Part shown: positions 1 through 9,211 of the stretch, in pieces
Numbering within the stretch: the first letter of the stretch is position 1
Layout of the letters: every line of letters starts with the position of its first letter
Assembly: GCA_003612585.1 (NCBI GenBank)
Contig: RAZH01000010.1
Location: forward strand, 107,210 to 171,209
From: a bacterium 1XD42-54
GTDB taxonomy: Bacteria; Bacillota; Clostridia; Lachnospirales; Lachnospiraceae
Reading direction: 5' to 3'
Length of the DNA stretch: 64,000 bases
Made by a program: the position numbers and the translations under genes
Notes under the pieces: model-generated
Seen by the model: the letters and a program-made list of their open reading frames with translations, nothing else
Databases searched by the model: none
What the model was told of the DNA's origin: nothing

Positions 1-1
1 G

Positions 2-814
2 ATTCTGAACATTACTCCGGATCATCTGAACCGCCATCACACGATGGAAGAATATATCCGCGTCAAGGAGCTGATTACAAAGAATCAGCGGCCGGAAGAT
101 ACGTGTGTGTTGAATTATGAGGATGATATTCTGCGTGAATTTGGCAGTACTTTATCTGTAAAGGTTATTTATTTCAGCAGCCTGCATACACTGAAACAGG
201 GTATTTATCTGGAGGATGAAAATATTGTATACCAGGATGAAAAAGACAGGACGGTACTTTGCTCTGTAAAAGAGTTGAACCTTCCGGGACGTCACAATCA
301 TGAAAATGTGATGGCTGCATCTGCAATGGCGATTGCTTACGGAGTGCCGGTTGAGGTGATTCGTACCGTTGTGCGCAGCTTCAAGGCAGTGGAACACAGG
401 ATTGAATATGTGACGGAGAAGCATGGAGTCGTTTACTATAATGATTCCAAAGGAACGAATCCGGACGCGGCGATCAAGGGGATTCAGGCGATGGATCGCC
501 CTACACTTCTGATTGGAGGGGGATATGACAAAGATTCCTGCTACGAAGAATGGATTCAGGCATTTGACGGAAAAGTAAAATATCTGGTATTGATAGGACA
601 GACGAGGGAGAAAATTGCTGAAGCGGCAAAACGTTGTGGTTTCGGGAACATTATTCTGGCTGATACGCTTGAGGAAGCGGTGCAGATCTGTGCGGACAGG
701 GCAGTGAGCGGTGATGCGGTATTGCTGTCCCCGGCCTGTGCAAGCTGGGGAATGTTTCCCAATTACGAGGTGCGTGGAAGGCGATTTAAAGAACTGGTAA
801 ATCAATTAGCATAG
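2..814 (+). CDS. murD: UDP-N-acetylmuramoylalanine-D-glutamate ligase, 3' part
   Basis: MurD adds D-glutamate to UDP-MurNAc-L-Ala in the cytoplasm, an early step of peptidoglycan precursor synthesis. The open frame runs in from the left edge, so the N-terminal UDP-binding domain and the P-loop are outside the window; 270 residues are visible. The central-domain motif NITPDHLNRH is at the very start, followed by the C-terminal ligase-domain motifs DSKGTNPDA, LIGGGYDK and LSPACASWGMF, which are typical of MurD. The gene ends 11 bp before ftsW, with a GGAAGTG ribosome site between them, so the two are co-transcribed. Confidence 0.95.
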   Translation: MLNITPDHLNRHHTMEEYIRVKELITKNQRPEDTCVLNYEDDILREFGSTLSVKVIYFSSLHTLKQGIYLEDENIVYQDEKDRTVLCSVKELNLPGRHNHENVMAASAMAIAYGVPVEVIRTVVRSFKAVEHRIEYVTEKHGVVYYNDSKGTNPDAAIKGIQAMDRPTLLIGGGYDKDSCYEEWIQAFDGKVKYLVLIGQTREKIAEAAKRCGFGNIILADTLEEAVQICADRAVSGDAVLLSPACASWGMFPNYEVRGRRFKELVNQLA

Positions 815-825
815 GAAGTGATTGC

Positions 826-1917
826 TTGCAGAGGAAACCGGGGAAGCCAGACGGGTTTCTGCTTGCTGCCGTGCTGTTTTTGGTGGTTTTTGGCCTTGTG
901 GTTCTTTACAGTATGAGCGCATACAACGGGCAGGTCAGGTTTCATGACGCTGCCTTTTATTTTAAAAAACAGTTATTCGCAATGGTATTGGGCCTTGCAG
1001 TGATGTATGGTATTTCATCACTGGATTACCATATTTTGATGCGCTTTGCGGTTCCGGCTTATCTTGTTTCGCTGGTTTTGTCCGGCGCAGTTCTGCTTTT
1101 TGGAGACGCGTATAATGGTTCAAGGAGATGGCTTTCCATCGGACCGTTGTCGTTTCAGCCTGCGGAATATGCGAAGCCGGCGGTCGTTCTTTTGATGGCC
1201 GGTGTGGTCAGCCAGATGGACCGGAAAAAGAGCGGACGGCTGATTGGTGCCGTACTGCTTATGGTGCTTCCAGTTGTAGGCCTGGTAGGAACGAACAATC
1301 TGAGTACGGCTGTTATTATTCTGGGTATTGCCGTGATTATGATTTTTATTTCAAATCCAAGGTATCTGCCGTTTTTGTGGATTTTGCTGATGGGTACAGG
1401 GTTCCTTGGCATCTTTTTGAGTCTGGAACAGTACCGGTTGGAACGGCTTGCGATCTGGAGAAATCCGGAGCTGTATGAAAAAGGATATCAGACGATGCAG
1501 GGGCTGTATGCGATCGGCTCCGGCGGACTTTTTGGCCGGGGGCTGGGAAACAGTCTGCAAAAGCTGGGATTTGTTCCGGAGGCACAGAACGATATGATTT
1601 TTGCAGTGATCTGCGAGGAACTGGGATTTTTCGGGGCGCTGCTTTTGATGTTGCTGTTTTTCTTGCTTTTATGGAGGTTTATGGTAATCGCGACGCATGC
1701 TCCAGATTTGTTTGGTTCGCTGATTGCGGCGGGTATCATGGGACATATTGCGATTCAGGTTATTTTGAACATCGCAGTCGTTACGAATACCATCCCGAAT
1801 ACGGGAATCACGCTGCCCTTTATCAGTTATGGCGGTACTTCTGTCTTGTTTTTGCTGGCAGAAATGGGGCTGGCTCTGTCGGTAAGCAGGCATTGCCATT
1901 ATCCAGGCAGGGGATAG
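826..1917 (+). CDS. ftsW: SEDS-family peptidoglycan polymerase FtsW
   Basis: FtsW is the membrane glycosyltransferase that polymerises septal peptidoglycan from lipid II together with a class B PBP. The 363-residue protein has about ten membrane segments and the family motifs GSRRWLSIGP with QPAEYAK, PEAQNDMIFA with EELG (which carries the SEDS catalytic aspartate) and TGITLPFISYGGTS near the C-terminus. The start is a TTG placed 6 bp after GGAAGTG. FtsW rather than RodA or SpoVE is chosen from the position directly after murD, although the sequence alone does not separate FtsW from SpoVE with certainty. No murG follows, unlike many Clostridia clusters. Confidence 0.9.
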   Translation: MQRKPGKPDGFLLAAVLFLVVFGLVVLYSMSAYNGQVRFHDAAFYFKKQLFAMVLGLAVMYGISSLDYHILMRFAVPAYLVSLVLSGAVLLFGDAYNGSRRWLSIGPLSFQPAEYAKPAVVLLMAGVVSQMDRKKSGRLIGAVLLMVLPVVGLVGTNNLSTAVIILGIAVIMIFISNPRYLPFLWILLMGTGFLGIFLSLEQYRLERLAIWRNPELYEKGYQTMQGLYAIGSGGLFGRGLGNSLQKLGFVPEAQNDMIFAVICEELGFFGALLLMLLFFLLLWRFMVIATHAPDLFGSLIAAGIMGHIAIQVILNIAVVTNTIPNTGITLPFISYGGTSVLFLLAEMGLALSVSRHCHYPGRG

Positions 1918-2006
1918 CCGGACTGCTTCGAAATTATCTTTTGCAAAAGAGCATGCAACAGATGGTAGCAAAATTTTTTCCGGTGCATATACTGAGGTAT
2001 ATGGTG

Positions 2007-2030
2007 TTTTGCCGCATTTGGACGGCAAAA
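2007..2030 (+). other. perfect 8-bp hairpin between ftsW and murA
   Basis: TTTTGCCG at 2007-2014 pairs with CGGCAAAA at 2023-2030 across an 8-nt loop. No T-run follows on the plus strand, so it is not a classical terminator. It could be an mRNA processing or stability element between the two genes. The rest of the 126-bp gap shows nothing else recognisable. Confidence 0.4.
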
Positions 2031-2043
2031 AGAAAGCCGGGGG

Positions 2044-3312
2044 ATGGACTTGAGCTATCTGGAAATTAGGGGAGGAGTTCCACTTTGCGGAGAGGTGAAG
2101 GTACAGGGCTCCAAAAACGGTGTACTTCCGATACTTGCGGCCTGTATGCTGGGTACGGGAGTTTGTGTTATTGAAAACTGTCCTTCGATCAGGGACGTAA
2201 ACGATACACTTGAGATTATGAAAATGCTCGGATGCCGAGTGGAACAGTACGCAGGAACGGTCCGGGTGGATGCATCTGAAGTATGCCGGTATGAGATTAC
2301 GGCTATGGAAGCTGCAAGAATCCGTTCTTCTGTCTTGTTTTTAGGCGCACTTCTTGGTAGAATGAAAAAAGCAGTGCTTCCGCTTCCGGGAGGCTGCGCG
2401 ATCGGTGCAAGACCGATTGACCAGCATCTTTGGGCACTTGCACATCTGGGAGCAGAATTTTCAGGAGAGACGCGGATTGTGGCCAGCGCGGAGGAACTGC
2501 ACGGAGATATCGTATCCCTTCCGTTTCCAAGTGTGGGAGCAACGGAAAATACGATACTTGCGGCTGTGTGTGCCAGTGGGGAGACATTGATTGAAAATGC
2601 AGCCAGAGAGCCGGAGATTGATGAGCTTTGCGAATTTTTAAATTGTCGTGGAGCCAGAATAAACAGAGAAGAAAACGGCAGCATCCGAATTTGCGGGGGA
2701 ATACCGCTTGGACCGGTTTGTTACCGGATGAAGGCGGACCGTATTGTGACGGGTACTTATCTTCTGGCAGCTGCGGCAACCGGAGGTATGGTCAGAATCG
2801 TAAACGATGATGCCTCGCGTCTGGGAATGCTGACGGAGGTTTTGGACCAGATGGAAGTGAGTATTTCATGCAGGGAAGGGGCTGTGTGCCTGGATGCACA
2901 GCATGTTTCGGAGAGCCGCGTATGCGCGGTACCGTATCTTGAGACGGCCCCGCATCCCGGGTTTCCGACGGATTTGCAGTCTCCTTTGATGGCAGCTCTG
3001 TGCAGGGCCAGAGGGAGAAGCTGTATCTGCGAGAAAGTTTTTGAGAACCGCTTCTGTACGGCAGACGAATTGAAAAAGATGGGTGCAAAAATAGAAATAC
3101 AGGGCAGCCTTGCAGTGATTGACGGTGTGGCGCAGCTTCACGCAGGGACGCTCGTCCCGCCGGATCTTCGGGGTGGGGCGGCGCTGGTGATTGCGGCACT
3201 TCAGGCAAAAGGGAGTACAGTAATCAGTGATATGACTTATATAGACCGTGGTTATGAGGCAATTGAGCGGGATTTGGCCCGACTGGGGGCGGACATCAGA
3301 AGGTACAGGTGA
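2044..3312 (+). CDS. murA: UDP-N-acetylglucosamine 1-carboxyvinyltransferase
   Basis: MurA transfers enolpyruvate from PEP to UDP-GlcNAc, the committed cytoplasmic step of peptidoglycan synthesis and the fosfomycin target. The 422-residue length fits the family. Visible motifs are the N-terminal SKNGVLPIL substrate lysine-asparagine block, LPGGCAIGARPID carrying the catalytic cysteine, FPTDLQ with the catalytic aspartate, and the C-terminal DLRGGAALV block. The cysteine is present, so fosfomycin insensitivity by Cys-to-Asp change is not expected. The ATG at 2044 follows a G-rich ribosome site. The gene ends 4 bp before ftsQ, consistent with one transcription unit. Confidence 0.95.
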   Translation: MDLSYLEIRGGVPLCGEVKVQGSKNGVLPILAACMLGTGVCVIENCPSIRDVNDTLEIMKMLGCRVEQYAGTVRVDASEVCRYEITAMEAARIRSSVLFLGALLGRMKKAVLPLPGGCAIGARPIDQHLWALAHLGAEFSGETRIVASAEELHGDIVSLPFPSVGATENTILAAVCASGETLIENAAREPEIDELCEFLNCRGARINREENGSIRICGGIPLGPVCYRMKADRIVTGTYLLAAAATGGMVRIVNDDASRLGMLTEVLDQMEVSISCREGAVCLDAQHVSESRVCAVPYLETAPHPGFPTDLQSPLMAALCRARGRSCICEKVFENRFCTADELKKMGAKIEIQGSLAVIDGVAQLHAGTLVPPDLRGGAALVIAALQAKGSTVISDMTYIDRGYEAIERDLARLGADIRRYR

Positions 3313-3316
3313 AAAA

Positions 3317-4477
3317 ATGGGCAGAATAAACAAAAGAAAAAGACGACTTATCAAGCTTGCAGTGGTGGCGCTGCTCTTCCTGCTTTTTTTAGGAGTGATG
3401 TTTTTATTTCAGGTAAGAAAGGCAGATGTATATGGCAATACGCGTCATTCTTCACAGGAGATTACAGCTGGACTGGGAGAAGGGGCGCTTGGGAAGAATA
3501 CGCTGTATTTGCTCTGGAAGTACAGAGAGGGTGGAATCCCGGATTCGCTCCCGTTTTTGAGCTCTTTGCACGTACAGATGAAATCCCCGTCTCATCTTGA
3601 AATACAGGTGACGGAAAAAGATCTGGCCGGATATATTGATCAGAATGGATATGTGTATTTTGATCAGAGCGGCGTGATACTGGAGATGACAGATGAGCTG
3701 TATGGGGGCGTTCCGATCATTACGGGAGCCAGCGTGGGGGAAGCAGTTCTTTATCAGAAGCTTCCGACCAGCAGCAGTGCGCAGCTACGTACAATCCTCA
3801 GCCTGACCCAGCTTCTTTCCTATCATGAGGTGGATGCTACTGAAATCCGCTTTGGAGACAACATGGATATTACTGTGTTTATCGGGCAGGTGGAAGCGGA
3901 GCTTGGGCAGGATGAATACCTGGAAGAAAAAGTGGCAAATATGAAAAAAATTCTTCCTCAGCTTGAAGGTCAAAGCGGTACGCTGCATCTTGAGAATTTT
4001 ACAGGACGCAATGAAACCGTATCCTTTACCCCTGGCGGCAGCGCTCATACTTCAGGAGTGGCAGGTGGCCAGAGTGAGTCGGATGCGCAGGAACCGGAAA
4101 CCGCAGAAGGCGGAGACCAACAGGATACGCAGGAGCCTGGAACCGTGGAAGGTGGAAATGATCAGGATACACAGGAACCAGGAGCACCGGAAGACGGAGA
4201 CGATACAGGTACACAGGAACCAGGAGCACCAGAAGGCGGAGACAACACGGGCACACAGGAGCCGGATGCGTCGGAGCCGGACGATGTGGGAACTATTTAT
4301 CCGATGGTCTTTAATTCATCCGGAACACTGGTTTACAATGTACATGTTTCCAATGGAACGGTGGTGGATGCAAACGGGAATGCCGTACCTGGCTGCTATG
4401 TGAATGAAAACGGCCATGTAGTGGATGCATATATGAATGAATTTGATCCTACAACAGGAGAATTGATCCAGAATTGA
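3317..4477 (+). CDS. ftsQ: cell division protein FtsQ/DivIB with a repetitive acidic linker
   Basis: FtsQ/DivIB is a bitopic division protein that links FtsB/FtsL to the septal synthase. The 386-residue protein has a basic N-terminus (GRINKRKRR), one membrane segment (about residues 14-34) and a POTRA-like domain beginning VRKADVYGNTRHSS. After about residue 240 it departs from the family: five 14-residue acidic repeats (residues 255-324), then a roughly 60-residue C-terminal segment rich in Gly, Asn and Val with VVDANGNAVPGCYVNENGHV. The frame is open upstream to 3248, but the ATG at 3317 has a well-placed AGGTG and avoids a long overlap with murA. The tail makes it much longer than the usual 250-290 residues. 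Confidence 0.85.
   Translation: MGRINKRKRRLIKLAVVALLFLLFLGVMFLFQVRKADVYGNTRHSSQEITAGLGEGALGKNTLYLLWKYREGGIPDSLPFLSSLHVQMKSPSHLEIQVTEKDLAGYIDQNGYVYFDQSGVILEMTDELYGGVPIITGASVGEAVLYQKLPTSSSAQLRTILSLTQLLSYHEVDATEIRFGDNMDITVFIGQVEAELGQDEYLEEKVANMKKILPQLEGQSGTLHLENFTGRNETVSFTPGGSAHTSGVAGGQSESDAQEPETAEGGDQQDTQEPGTVEGGNDQDTQEPGAPEDGDDTGTQEPGAPEGGDNTGTQEPDASEPDDVGTIYPMVFNSSGTLVYNVHVSNGTVVDANGNAVPGCYVNENGHVVDAYMNEFDPTTGELIQN
4079..4288 (+). repeat. five 42-bp in-frame tandem repeats in ftsQ
   Basis: Five consecutive 14-codon units share the core QEPxxxEGGD. Units 2-4 are the most similar (QDTQEPG or TGTQEPG at the start) and units 1 and 5 are diverged. All units are exactly 42 bp, so copy number can change without breaking the frame. 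The encoded segment is acidic, Pro/Gly-rich and probably disordered, outside the membrane. Confidence 0.85.
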
Positions 4478-4500
4478 TTCCTGGCAAAAACAAGTAGAAC

Positions 4501-4546
4501 AACCCTCTGGGCCTGTAAAAACAAGGCTCAGAGGGTTCATTATTTT
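4501..4546 (+). terminator. intrinsic terminator after ftsQ
   Basis: AACCCTCTGgGCC at 4501-4513 pairs with GGCtCAGAGGGTT at 4525-4537, followed by CATTATTTT. It ends the murD-ftsW-murA-ftsQ transcript. The remainder of the 351-bp gap before ftsZ holds the ftsZ promoter and a leader of about 100 nt with no recognised element. Confidence 0.75.
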
Positions 4547-4695
4547 CTCAGAGGACCGCATCATAAAGGCTTTCCGTGACAGAGAAGCGTATATGGCTAT
4601 TTGAAACAGGGCAGAGTTACACTGGAAAATTGTAAAATTGATTCCTTTTCGGTTTGCCTGGAGAAAAGAAACGTGCAAAAACATAAAAATGGTAC

Positions 4696-4724
4696 TTGAT
4701 AAATTCTGAATTTACTTATATTAT
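4696..4724 (+). promoter_or_regulatory. sigma-A type promoter for ftsZ
   Basis: TTGATA at 4696-4701 is separated by 17 bp from TATTAT at 4719-4724. It lies after the ftsQ terminator and about 105 bp upstream of the ftsZ start, so ftsZ is expressed independently of the upstream cluster. Confidence 0.7.
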
Positions 4725-4828
4725 AAAAGATAGTATGGTAGCAAGGGCGAAAGTACGCAATTTTACCGTAATTATGAAAGAGACACCCATGCCTGGGAGA
4801 GCGCCTGCTACAAAAAGGAGGAAATTCG

Positions 4829-5995
4829 GTGTTAGAGATTATGTCAAATGAAACGGAATCCGCTGCAAAGATTATTGTAATCGGAGTCGGTGGGGCCGGG
4901 AATAATGCAGTAAATAGAATGGTTGAAGATACAATTGGAGGCGTTGAGTTTATTGGCGTAAATACAGATAAACAGGCACTGTTGCTTTGCAAGGCGCCTA
5001 CGACGATTCAGATCGGAGAGAAAGTAACAAAAGGACTTGGAGCAGGTGCCAAGCCGGAGATTGGTCAGCAGGCTGCAGAAGAGAGTGCGGAAGAGATTCG
5101 TCAGGCAGTTCAGGGAGCAGATATGGTATTTGTTACCTGTGGTATGGGAGGCGGTACCGGTACCGGTGCAGCTCCGGTTGTGGCAGGAATTGCCAAAGAG
5201 ATGGGTATCCTGACTGTTGGAGTAGTGACCAAGCCGTTTCGATTTGAGGGCAAGGTACGTATGAACAATGCCGTGAATGGTATCGAACGGCTGAAGAACA
5301 ATGTAGATACGCTGATTGTAATACCGAATGACAAGCTTCTGGAGATCGTTGATCGTCGGACGACGATGCCGGAATCGCTGAAGAAAGCGGACGAAGTACT
5401 GCAGCAGGCAGTTCAGGGTATTACTGACCTGATTAATCTGCCGGCATTGATCAACCTGGACTTTGCAGATGTTCAGACTGTTATGATCAACAAGGGTATT
5501 GCGCATATCGGTATCGGACAGGCAAAGGGAGACGACAAGGCTCTGGAGGCAGTAAAACAGGCCGTTTCCAGTCCGTTGCTTGAGACGACGATCGAGGGAG
5601 CATCCCATGTGATCATCAACATTTCCGGTGATATTTCTCTCGTTGATGCCAATGATGCGGCAAGCTACGTGCAGGAGATGGCAGGCGAGAACGCAAATAT
5701 TATTTTTGGTGCGCTGTTCGACGATACATACGCAGACGAAGCCAGCGTAACCGTTATTGCTACCGGATTGGATGACAAGAATGAAGTAAAAGAGGAAGCT
5801 CCAAAGAAGAGAAGTGTTCCGGAATTCAATTTTGCAAGAAGTACAAGTATGCCTTCTGCGCCGACTTCGGTTCCGAGAACTCCGACGACCCCGTTGCGCG
5901 CGCCACAGCTCAATGCGCTGAACACAACGCGTAAGCCGGAAAGCAAGGTACCGGAAAGAGATATTCAGATTCCGGATTTCCTGAAGAGAAGCTAA
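4829..5995 (+). CDS. ftsZ: cell division GTPase FtsZ
   Basis: FtsZ forms the cytokinetic ring. The 388-residue protein shows [17 protein letters not shown] at the N-terminus, the tubulin signature [12 protein letters not shown], the T7-loop region [12 protein letters not shown], and, after a flexible Pro/Thr-rich linker, the conserved C-terminal peptide [12 protein letters not shown] that binds FtsA/SepF-type anchors. The GTG at 4829 sits 7 bp after AAAGGAGG; an in-frame ATG at 4841 is less well placed. No ftsA is seen, so SepF encoded elsewhere is the likely anchor (inference). It is a monocistronic unit ended by the hairpin at 6040. Confidence 0.97.
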   Translation: MLEIMSNETESAAKIIVIGVGGAGNNAVNRMVEDTIGGVEFIGVNTDKQALLLCKAPTTIQIGEKVTKGLGAGAKPEIGQQAAEESAEEIRQAVQGADMVFVTCGMGGGTGTGAAPVVAGIAKEMGILTVGVVTKPFRFEGKVRMNNAVNGIERLKNNVDTLIVIPNDKLLEIVDRRTTMPESLKKADEVLQQAVQGITDLINLPALINLDFADVQTVMINKGIAHIGIGQAKGDDKALEAVKQAVSSPLLETTIEGASHVIINISGDISLVDANDAASYVQEMAGENANIIFGALFDDTYADEASVTVIATGLDDKNEVKEEAPKKRSVPEFNFARSTSMPSAPTSVPRTPTTPLRAPQLNALNTTRKPESKVPERDIQIPDFLKRS

Positions 5996-6039
5996 GAGGC
6001 GGACTTTTTAGGGACGAATCTTTCTACAGAACAATAATA

Positions 6040-6099
6040 ATGCCGATATTTTAAAGGATTTTCCAGCATGTGAGGGCCTTTAAAATACCGGCATTTTTT
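6040..6099. terminator. bidirectional terminator between ftsZ and aroE
   Basis: A long stem starts with ATGCCG plus TATTTTAAAGG on the left arm and ends with CCTTTAAAATA plus CCGGCAT on the right arm, followed by a T-run at 6094-6098. The left side is A-rich, so it can also serve the converging aroE transcript. Confidence 0.8.
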
Positions 6100-6147
6100 A
6101 TATTATTGCGAGAACTGCTCTTTGTTCTTAAATATGGATTCTTTCTC

Positions 6148-7017
6148 TCAGGAAAAGAATTTTCTGCGGATTTCTTCCACCGGCATATCCTGGCCGGTCC
6201 AGATGCGGAAAGCGGCGGCTCCCTGATAAAGGAGCATATACATGCCATTGAAGGTTTTGCAGCCGGTGGCCATAGCATCCTGCAAGAGGCGCGTGCAGCG
6301 TGGATTGTAAATAATATCAGAGACGAGCAGTTCTGTGTGAAAACAGGATAGGTCCGGTACAGGTGTAATGTTGGTGTCCGGAGCCATGCCGATGGAGGTT
6401 GCATTCGCAAGCAGTGTGCTGTTTGCGATACGGTTTCTGACTGCATCGTGATCAGCCATATCGGTAAGGTCAGCATGGCAGTCCGTATTTTCCGTGATCT
6501 GCCTTACTAGACGTTTGGCGTTTTCCCAGGAGCGTCCGCGGCGGTTTATGATATGTAGTGCGGGAACACCGTCGAGTGCGGCCTGAATAGCAATGGAGGA
6601 AGCCGCACCGCCTGCTCCGAACAAAGTCATGGCGCCGCTTTTGACATTGTAGCCGGTATCCTGTAAAGAACGCATGTAGCCGATTCCGTCCGTGTTGTGG
6701 CCGATCAGGCATCCGTTTTCATTTTTGACAGTATTCACAGCTCCGATCATGCGGGCTGCTGGAGAGAGGTCATCGAGAAACGGAAGAATCCGTTCTTTAT
6801 CCGGCATCGTGAGATTAAAGCCGTAAACGTTCATTTCTTTTAAGGTCTGTACCATATTCCGGAGATCTGCATGTCTGGTATCAAAGCAGAGGTAAACACA
6901 GTCAAGCCCGAGAAGGCGGAACGCCTCGTTGTGCATCATGGGTGAGATACTGTGTGCAACCGGTGTGCCGAGCAGACAGCCGAGTCTGGTGTGTCCTGTA
7001 ATGATCTGGTCGGTCAT
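6148..7017 (-). CDS. aroE: shikimate dehydrogenase (NADP+)
   Basis: AroE reduces 3-dehydroshikimate to shikimate in aromatic amino acid synthesis. The 289-residue protein has the shikimate-binding SISPMMHNEAF motif, the catalytic lysine in NLTMPDK, the aspartate in HNTDGIGYMRSL, the dinucleotide loop FGAGGAASS and NATSIGM. The ATG is preceded by AGGAGG with good spacing. It stands alone on the minus strand between ftsZ and the divergent methyltransferase gene, and a second shikimate-pathway gene (aroD) lies 1.4 kb away on the other strand. Confidence 0.95.
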   Translation of the reverse strand: MTDQIITGHTRLGCLLGTPVAHSISPMMHNEAFRLLGLDCVYLCFDTRHADLRNMVQTLKEMNVYGFNLTMPDKERILPFLDDLSPAARMIGAVNTVKNENGCLIGHNTDGIGYMRSLQDTGYNVKSGAMTLFGAGGAASSIAIQAALDGVPALHIINRRGRSWENAKRLVRQITENTDCHADLTDMADHDAVRNRIANSTLLANATSIGMAPDTNITPVPDLSCFHTELLVSDIIYNPRCTRLLQDAMATGCKTFNGMYMLLYQGAAAFRIWTGQDMPVEEIRRKFFS

Positions 7018-7205
7018 GAAAGTCCTCCTGATAAATAAAATTCGGTGTGTATTCTGGTAAAAAGTACAAGTCTGCTACAATTTTAAAAGGTTTGGGAAAA
7101 AGAGTCAATCCTGTTCCTATTTTTTTGCGGGTATGGTATGATAGAAACCATGATTTATGGGCAATAGCAATCGGAAAAGAAAAGGAAAGGAACAGGGCCA
7201 ATTCA

Positions 7206-8285
7206 GTGAAGGATGAAAATTTGACGGGGCAGGCCCCGATGCATAAAAGACGGGTGCGGTACAGCGGGACGCACCCGAAGACATTTCAGGAAAAATATAA
7301 GGAGCAGAATCCGGAAAAGTATGGCGATACAGTTGAGAAGGTGATTCGCAAGGGAAGCACGCCGGCCGGCATGCATCTTTCGATCTGCGTGCAGGAGATT
7401 CTGGATTTTCTTCAGATTCAGCCAGGGCAGAAGGGACTTGACGCTACGCTCGGTTATGGGGGACATACGTCGCATATGTTGCAATGTCTGAAAGGACAGG
7501 GGCATGTGTACGGACTTGATGTTGATCCGATAGAGATAAAAAAGACGAAAGAGCGATTGGAAGCTCAGGGATTTGGGGAAGATCTTCTGACCATACGTCA
7601 GCTGAATTTTGCGAATATTGATCAGCTTACGCAGGAGGCAGGGCGTTTTGACTTTGTGCTGGCAGACCTGGGTGTTTCTTCGATGCAGATTGATAATCCG
7701 GAGAGAGGGTTTACATACAAATACGAAGGGCCGCTGGATCTGCGCCTGAATCCGGAAATGGGGATTTCAGCGGCCGAGCGGCTCGACGGCATTTCCGCCG
7801 GGGAGCTGGCCGGAATGTTTGAGGAAAATGCGGACGAGCCGTATGCGGACGAGATTGCGCGGGAGATTGTCAGACGCAATCGGCGGGGGGCAAAGATTAA
7901 GACAACAACACAGTTAAAAGACGCGATCACGCAGGCGCTTTCTTTTTTGCCGCCAGGGGAGCAGAAGGAGGCTGTGAAAAAATCGTGCCAGCGCTGTTTT
8001 CAGGCGCTGCGTATTGATGTGAATCAGGAGTTTGAGGTATTGTACAGTTTTTTGGAGAAGCTCCCAGGGGTGCTTGCACCGGGTGGGCGAGTGGCAATCC
8101 TAACGTTTCACTCCGGGGAAGACCGGCTTGTAAAACGGTTTTTCAAAGAGGGAAAACAGCAGGGCCTTTACAGTGCAATATCAGAAGAGGTTATCCGGCC
8201 TACCGCACAGGAATGTGCAAGGAATCCGCGGGCGCGCTCCACAAAAATGCGTTGGGCGATCCGGGCGGCAGAGGAGGAAACCTGA
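7206..8285 (+). CDS. RsmH-like 16S rRNA (C1402-N4) methyltransferase, probable second copy
   Basis: This is an RsmH/MraW-family SAM methyltransferase. Motif I appears as GLDATLGYGGHTSHML; DVDPIEI, LADLGVSSMQID with GFTY, LRIDVNQE and the C-terminal LTFHSGEDRLVK match RsmH. An N-terminal extension of about 60 residues (HKRRVRYSGTHPKTF and following) is absent from the canonical enzyme. It lies outside a mraZ-rsmH-ftsL context, so I infer it is an additional paralogue whose target may differ. The frame is open to 7047, but a TATGAT -10-like element at 7137-7142 makes that start unlikely. GTG 7206 is used here and ATG 7239 is equally possible. Confidence 0.8.
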   Translation: MKDENLTGQAPMHKRRVRYSGTHPKTFQEKYKEQNPEKYGDTVEKVIRKGSTPAGMHLSICVQEILDFLQIQPGQKGLDATLGYGGHTSHMLQCLKGQGHVYGLDVDPIEIKKTKERLEAQGFGEDLLTIRQLNFANIDQLTQEAGRFDFVLADLGVSSMQIDNPERGFTYKYEGPLDLRLNPEMGISAAERLDGISAGELAGMFEENADEPYADEIAREIVRRNRRGAKIKTTTQLKDAITQALSFLPPGEQKEAVKKSCQRCFQALRIDVNQEFEVLYSFLEKLPGVLAPGGRVAILTFHSGEDRLVKRFFKEGKQQGLYSAISEEVIRPTAQECARNPRARSTKMRWAIRAAEEET

Positions 8286-8418
8286 GATAAAAGCCAGGCG
8301 GACTTGATGAAGGGAAAATGCAAAAAGATATGCACCGGAAATACAGAAGCCATGGTAAAAAGAGAAGAGCAAATAAAACAGAAGCATGGAAATACGGAGA
8401 ATTTCAGGAGAGAAGAGC

Positions 8419-9183
8419 ATGAGGAGAATCGTAAAGATCAGGGAAACGGTATTGGGGGACGGGGTTCCCAAAATCTGTATTCCTGTCACAGCAGCGAATC
8501 AGACAGAGCTGCAGGAACAAGTAAGAAAGGCACTGGATGGGCCATGTGATTTACTGGAGTGGCGTGCAGACTTTTTTGGAACCTGTGATGCGGCAGAGAT
8601 ACAAGCGCAGATGTTTGCAGATACGCTTAAATTTTTGCGCGCAGAAATAGGGGAGCGTCCGCTTATTTTTACCTTCCGGACAAAAGAAGAGGGCGGGGAA
8701 CGCAGTGTCACACCGGAAGCCTATAAAGAACTAAACCTTTCAGTGGCATCGACCGGTCTGGCAGATCTGATTGATGTTGAGCTGAATCGGGGCGAAGCAC
8801 TTCTTACGGAGCTTACAGGGAAACTTCATGAAAAGGGAATGGCCGTTATCGGTTCGTTTCATGATTTTACAGGGACGCCTTCGCAGGAGAAAATCACAGA
8901 GATTCTTTGCCGCATGCAAAATTGTGGTGTGGATCTCACAAAAGCGGCTGTGATGCCGAAATCAGAACCGGATGTGCTGGCGCTTCTTTCTGCCAGTGTG
9001 GAGATGAAGATGAAATATGCCGACCGGCCATTTATCACGATGTCGATGGGGCGTCTCGGGGCGGTGAGCCGACTGGCTGGCTCCCTGACCGGTTCTGCCC
9101 TCACCTTTGCGACAGCAGGACGGGCCTCTGCGCCCGGACAACTTGCTGCAGCGCAGGTTGCAGGATTGCTGCCACAGCTGTAG
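8419..9183 (+). CDS. aroD: type I 3-dehydroquinate dehydratase
   Basis: AroD converts 3-dehydroquinate to 3-dehydroshikimate through a Schiff base. The 254-residue protein has the substrate arginine in FTFRTKEEGG, the catalytic histidine in IGSFHDFTGTP and the Schiff-base lysine in DLTKAAVMPKSEPDVL, all typical of class I enzymes. The ATG at 8419 follows CAGGAGAG; an upstream in-frame ATG at 8386 lacks a better site. It sits 133 bp after the methyltransferase gene with no clear terminator, so co-transcription is possible. Confidence 0.93.
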   Translation: MRRIVKIRETVLGDGVPKICIPVTAANQTELQEQVRKALDGPCDLLEWRADFFGTCDAAEIQAQMFADTLKFLRAEIGERPLIFTFRTKEEGGERSVTPEAYKELNLSVASTGLADLIDVELNRGEALLTELTGKLHEKGMAVIGSFHDFTGTPSQEKITEILCRMQNCGVDLTKAAVMPKSEPDVLALLSASVEMKMKYADRPFITMSMGRLGAVSRLAGSLTGSALTFATAGRASAPGQLAAAQVAGLLPQL

Positions 9184-9211
9184 CGAAGCATTCTTTCCGA
9201 AGCCTCATAAG

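Noticed and set aside
3248..3316. Upstream extension of ftsQ
   Set aside because: It would overlap murA by 65 bp, has no good ribosome site and adds a non-conserved segment. ATG 3317 is better.
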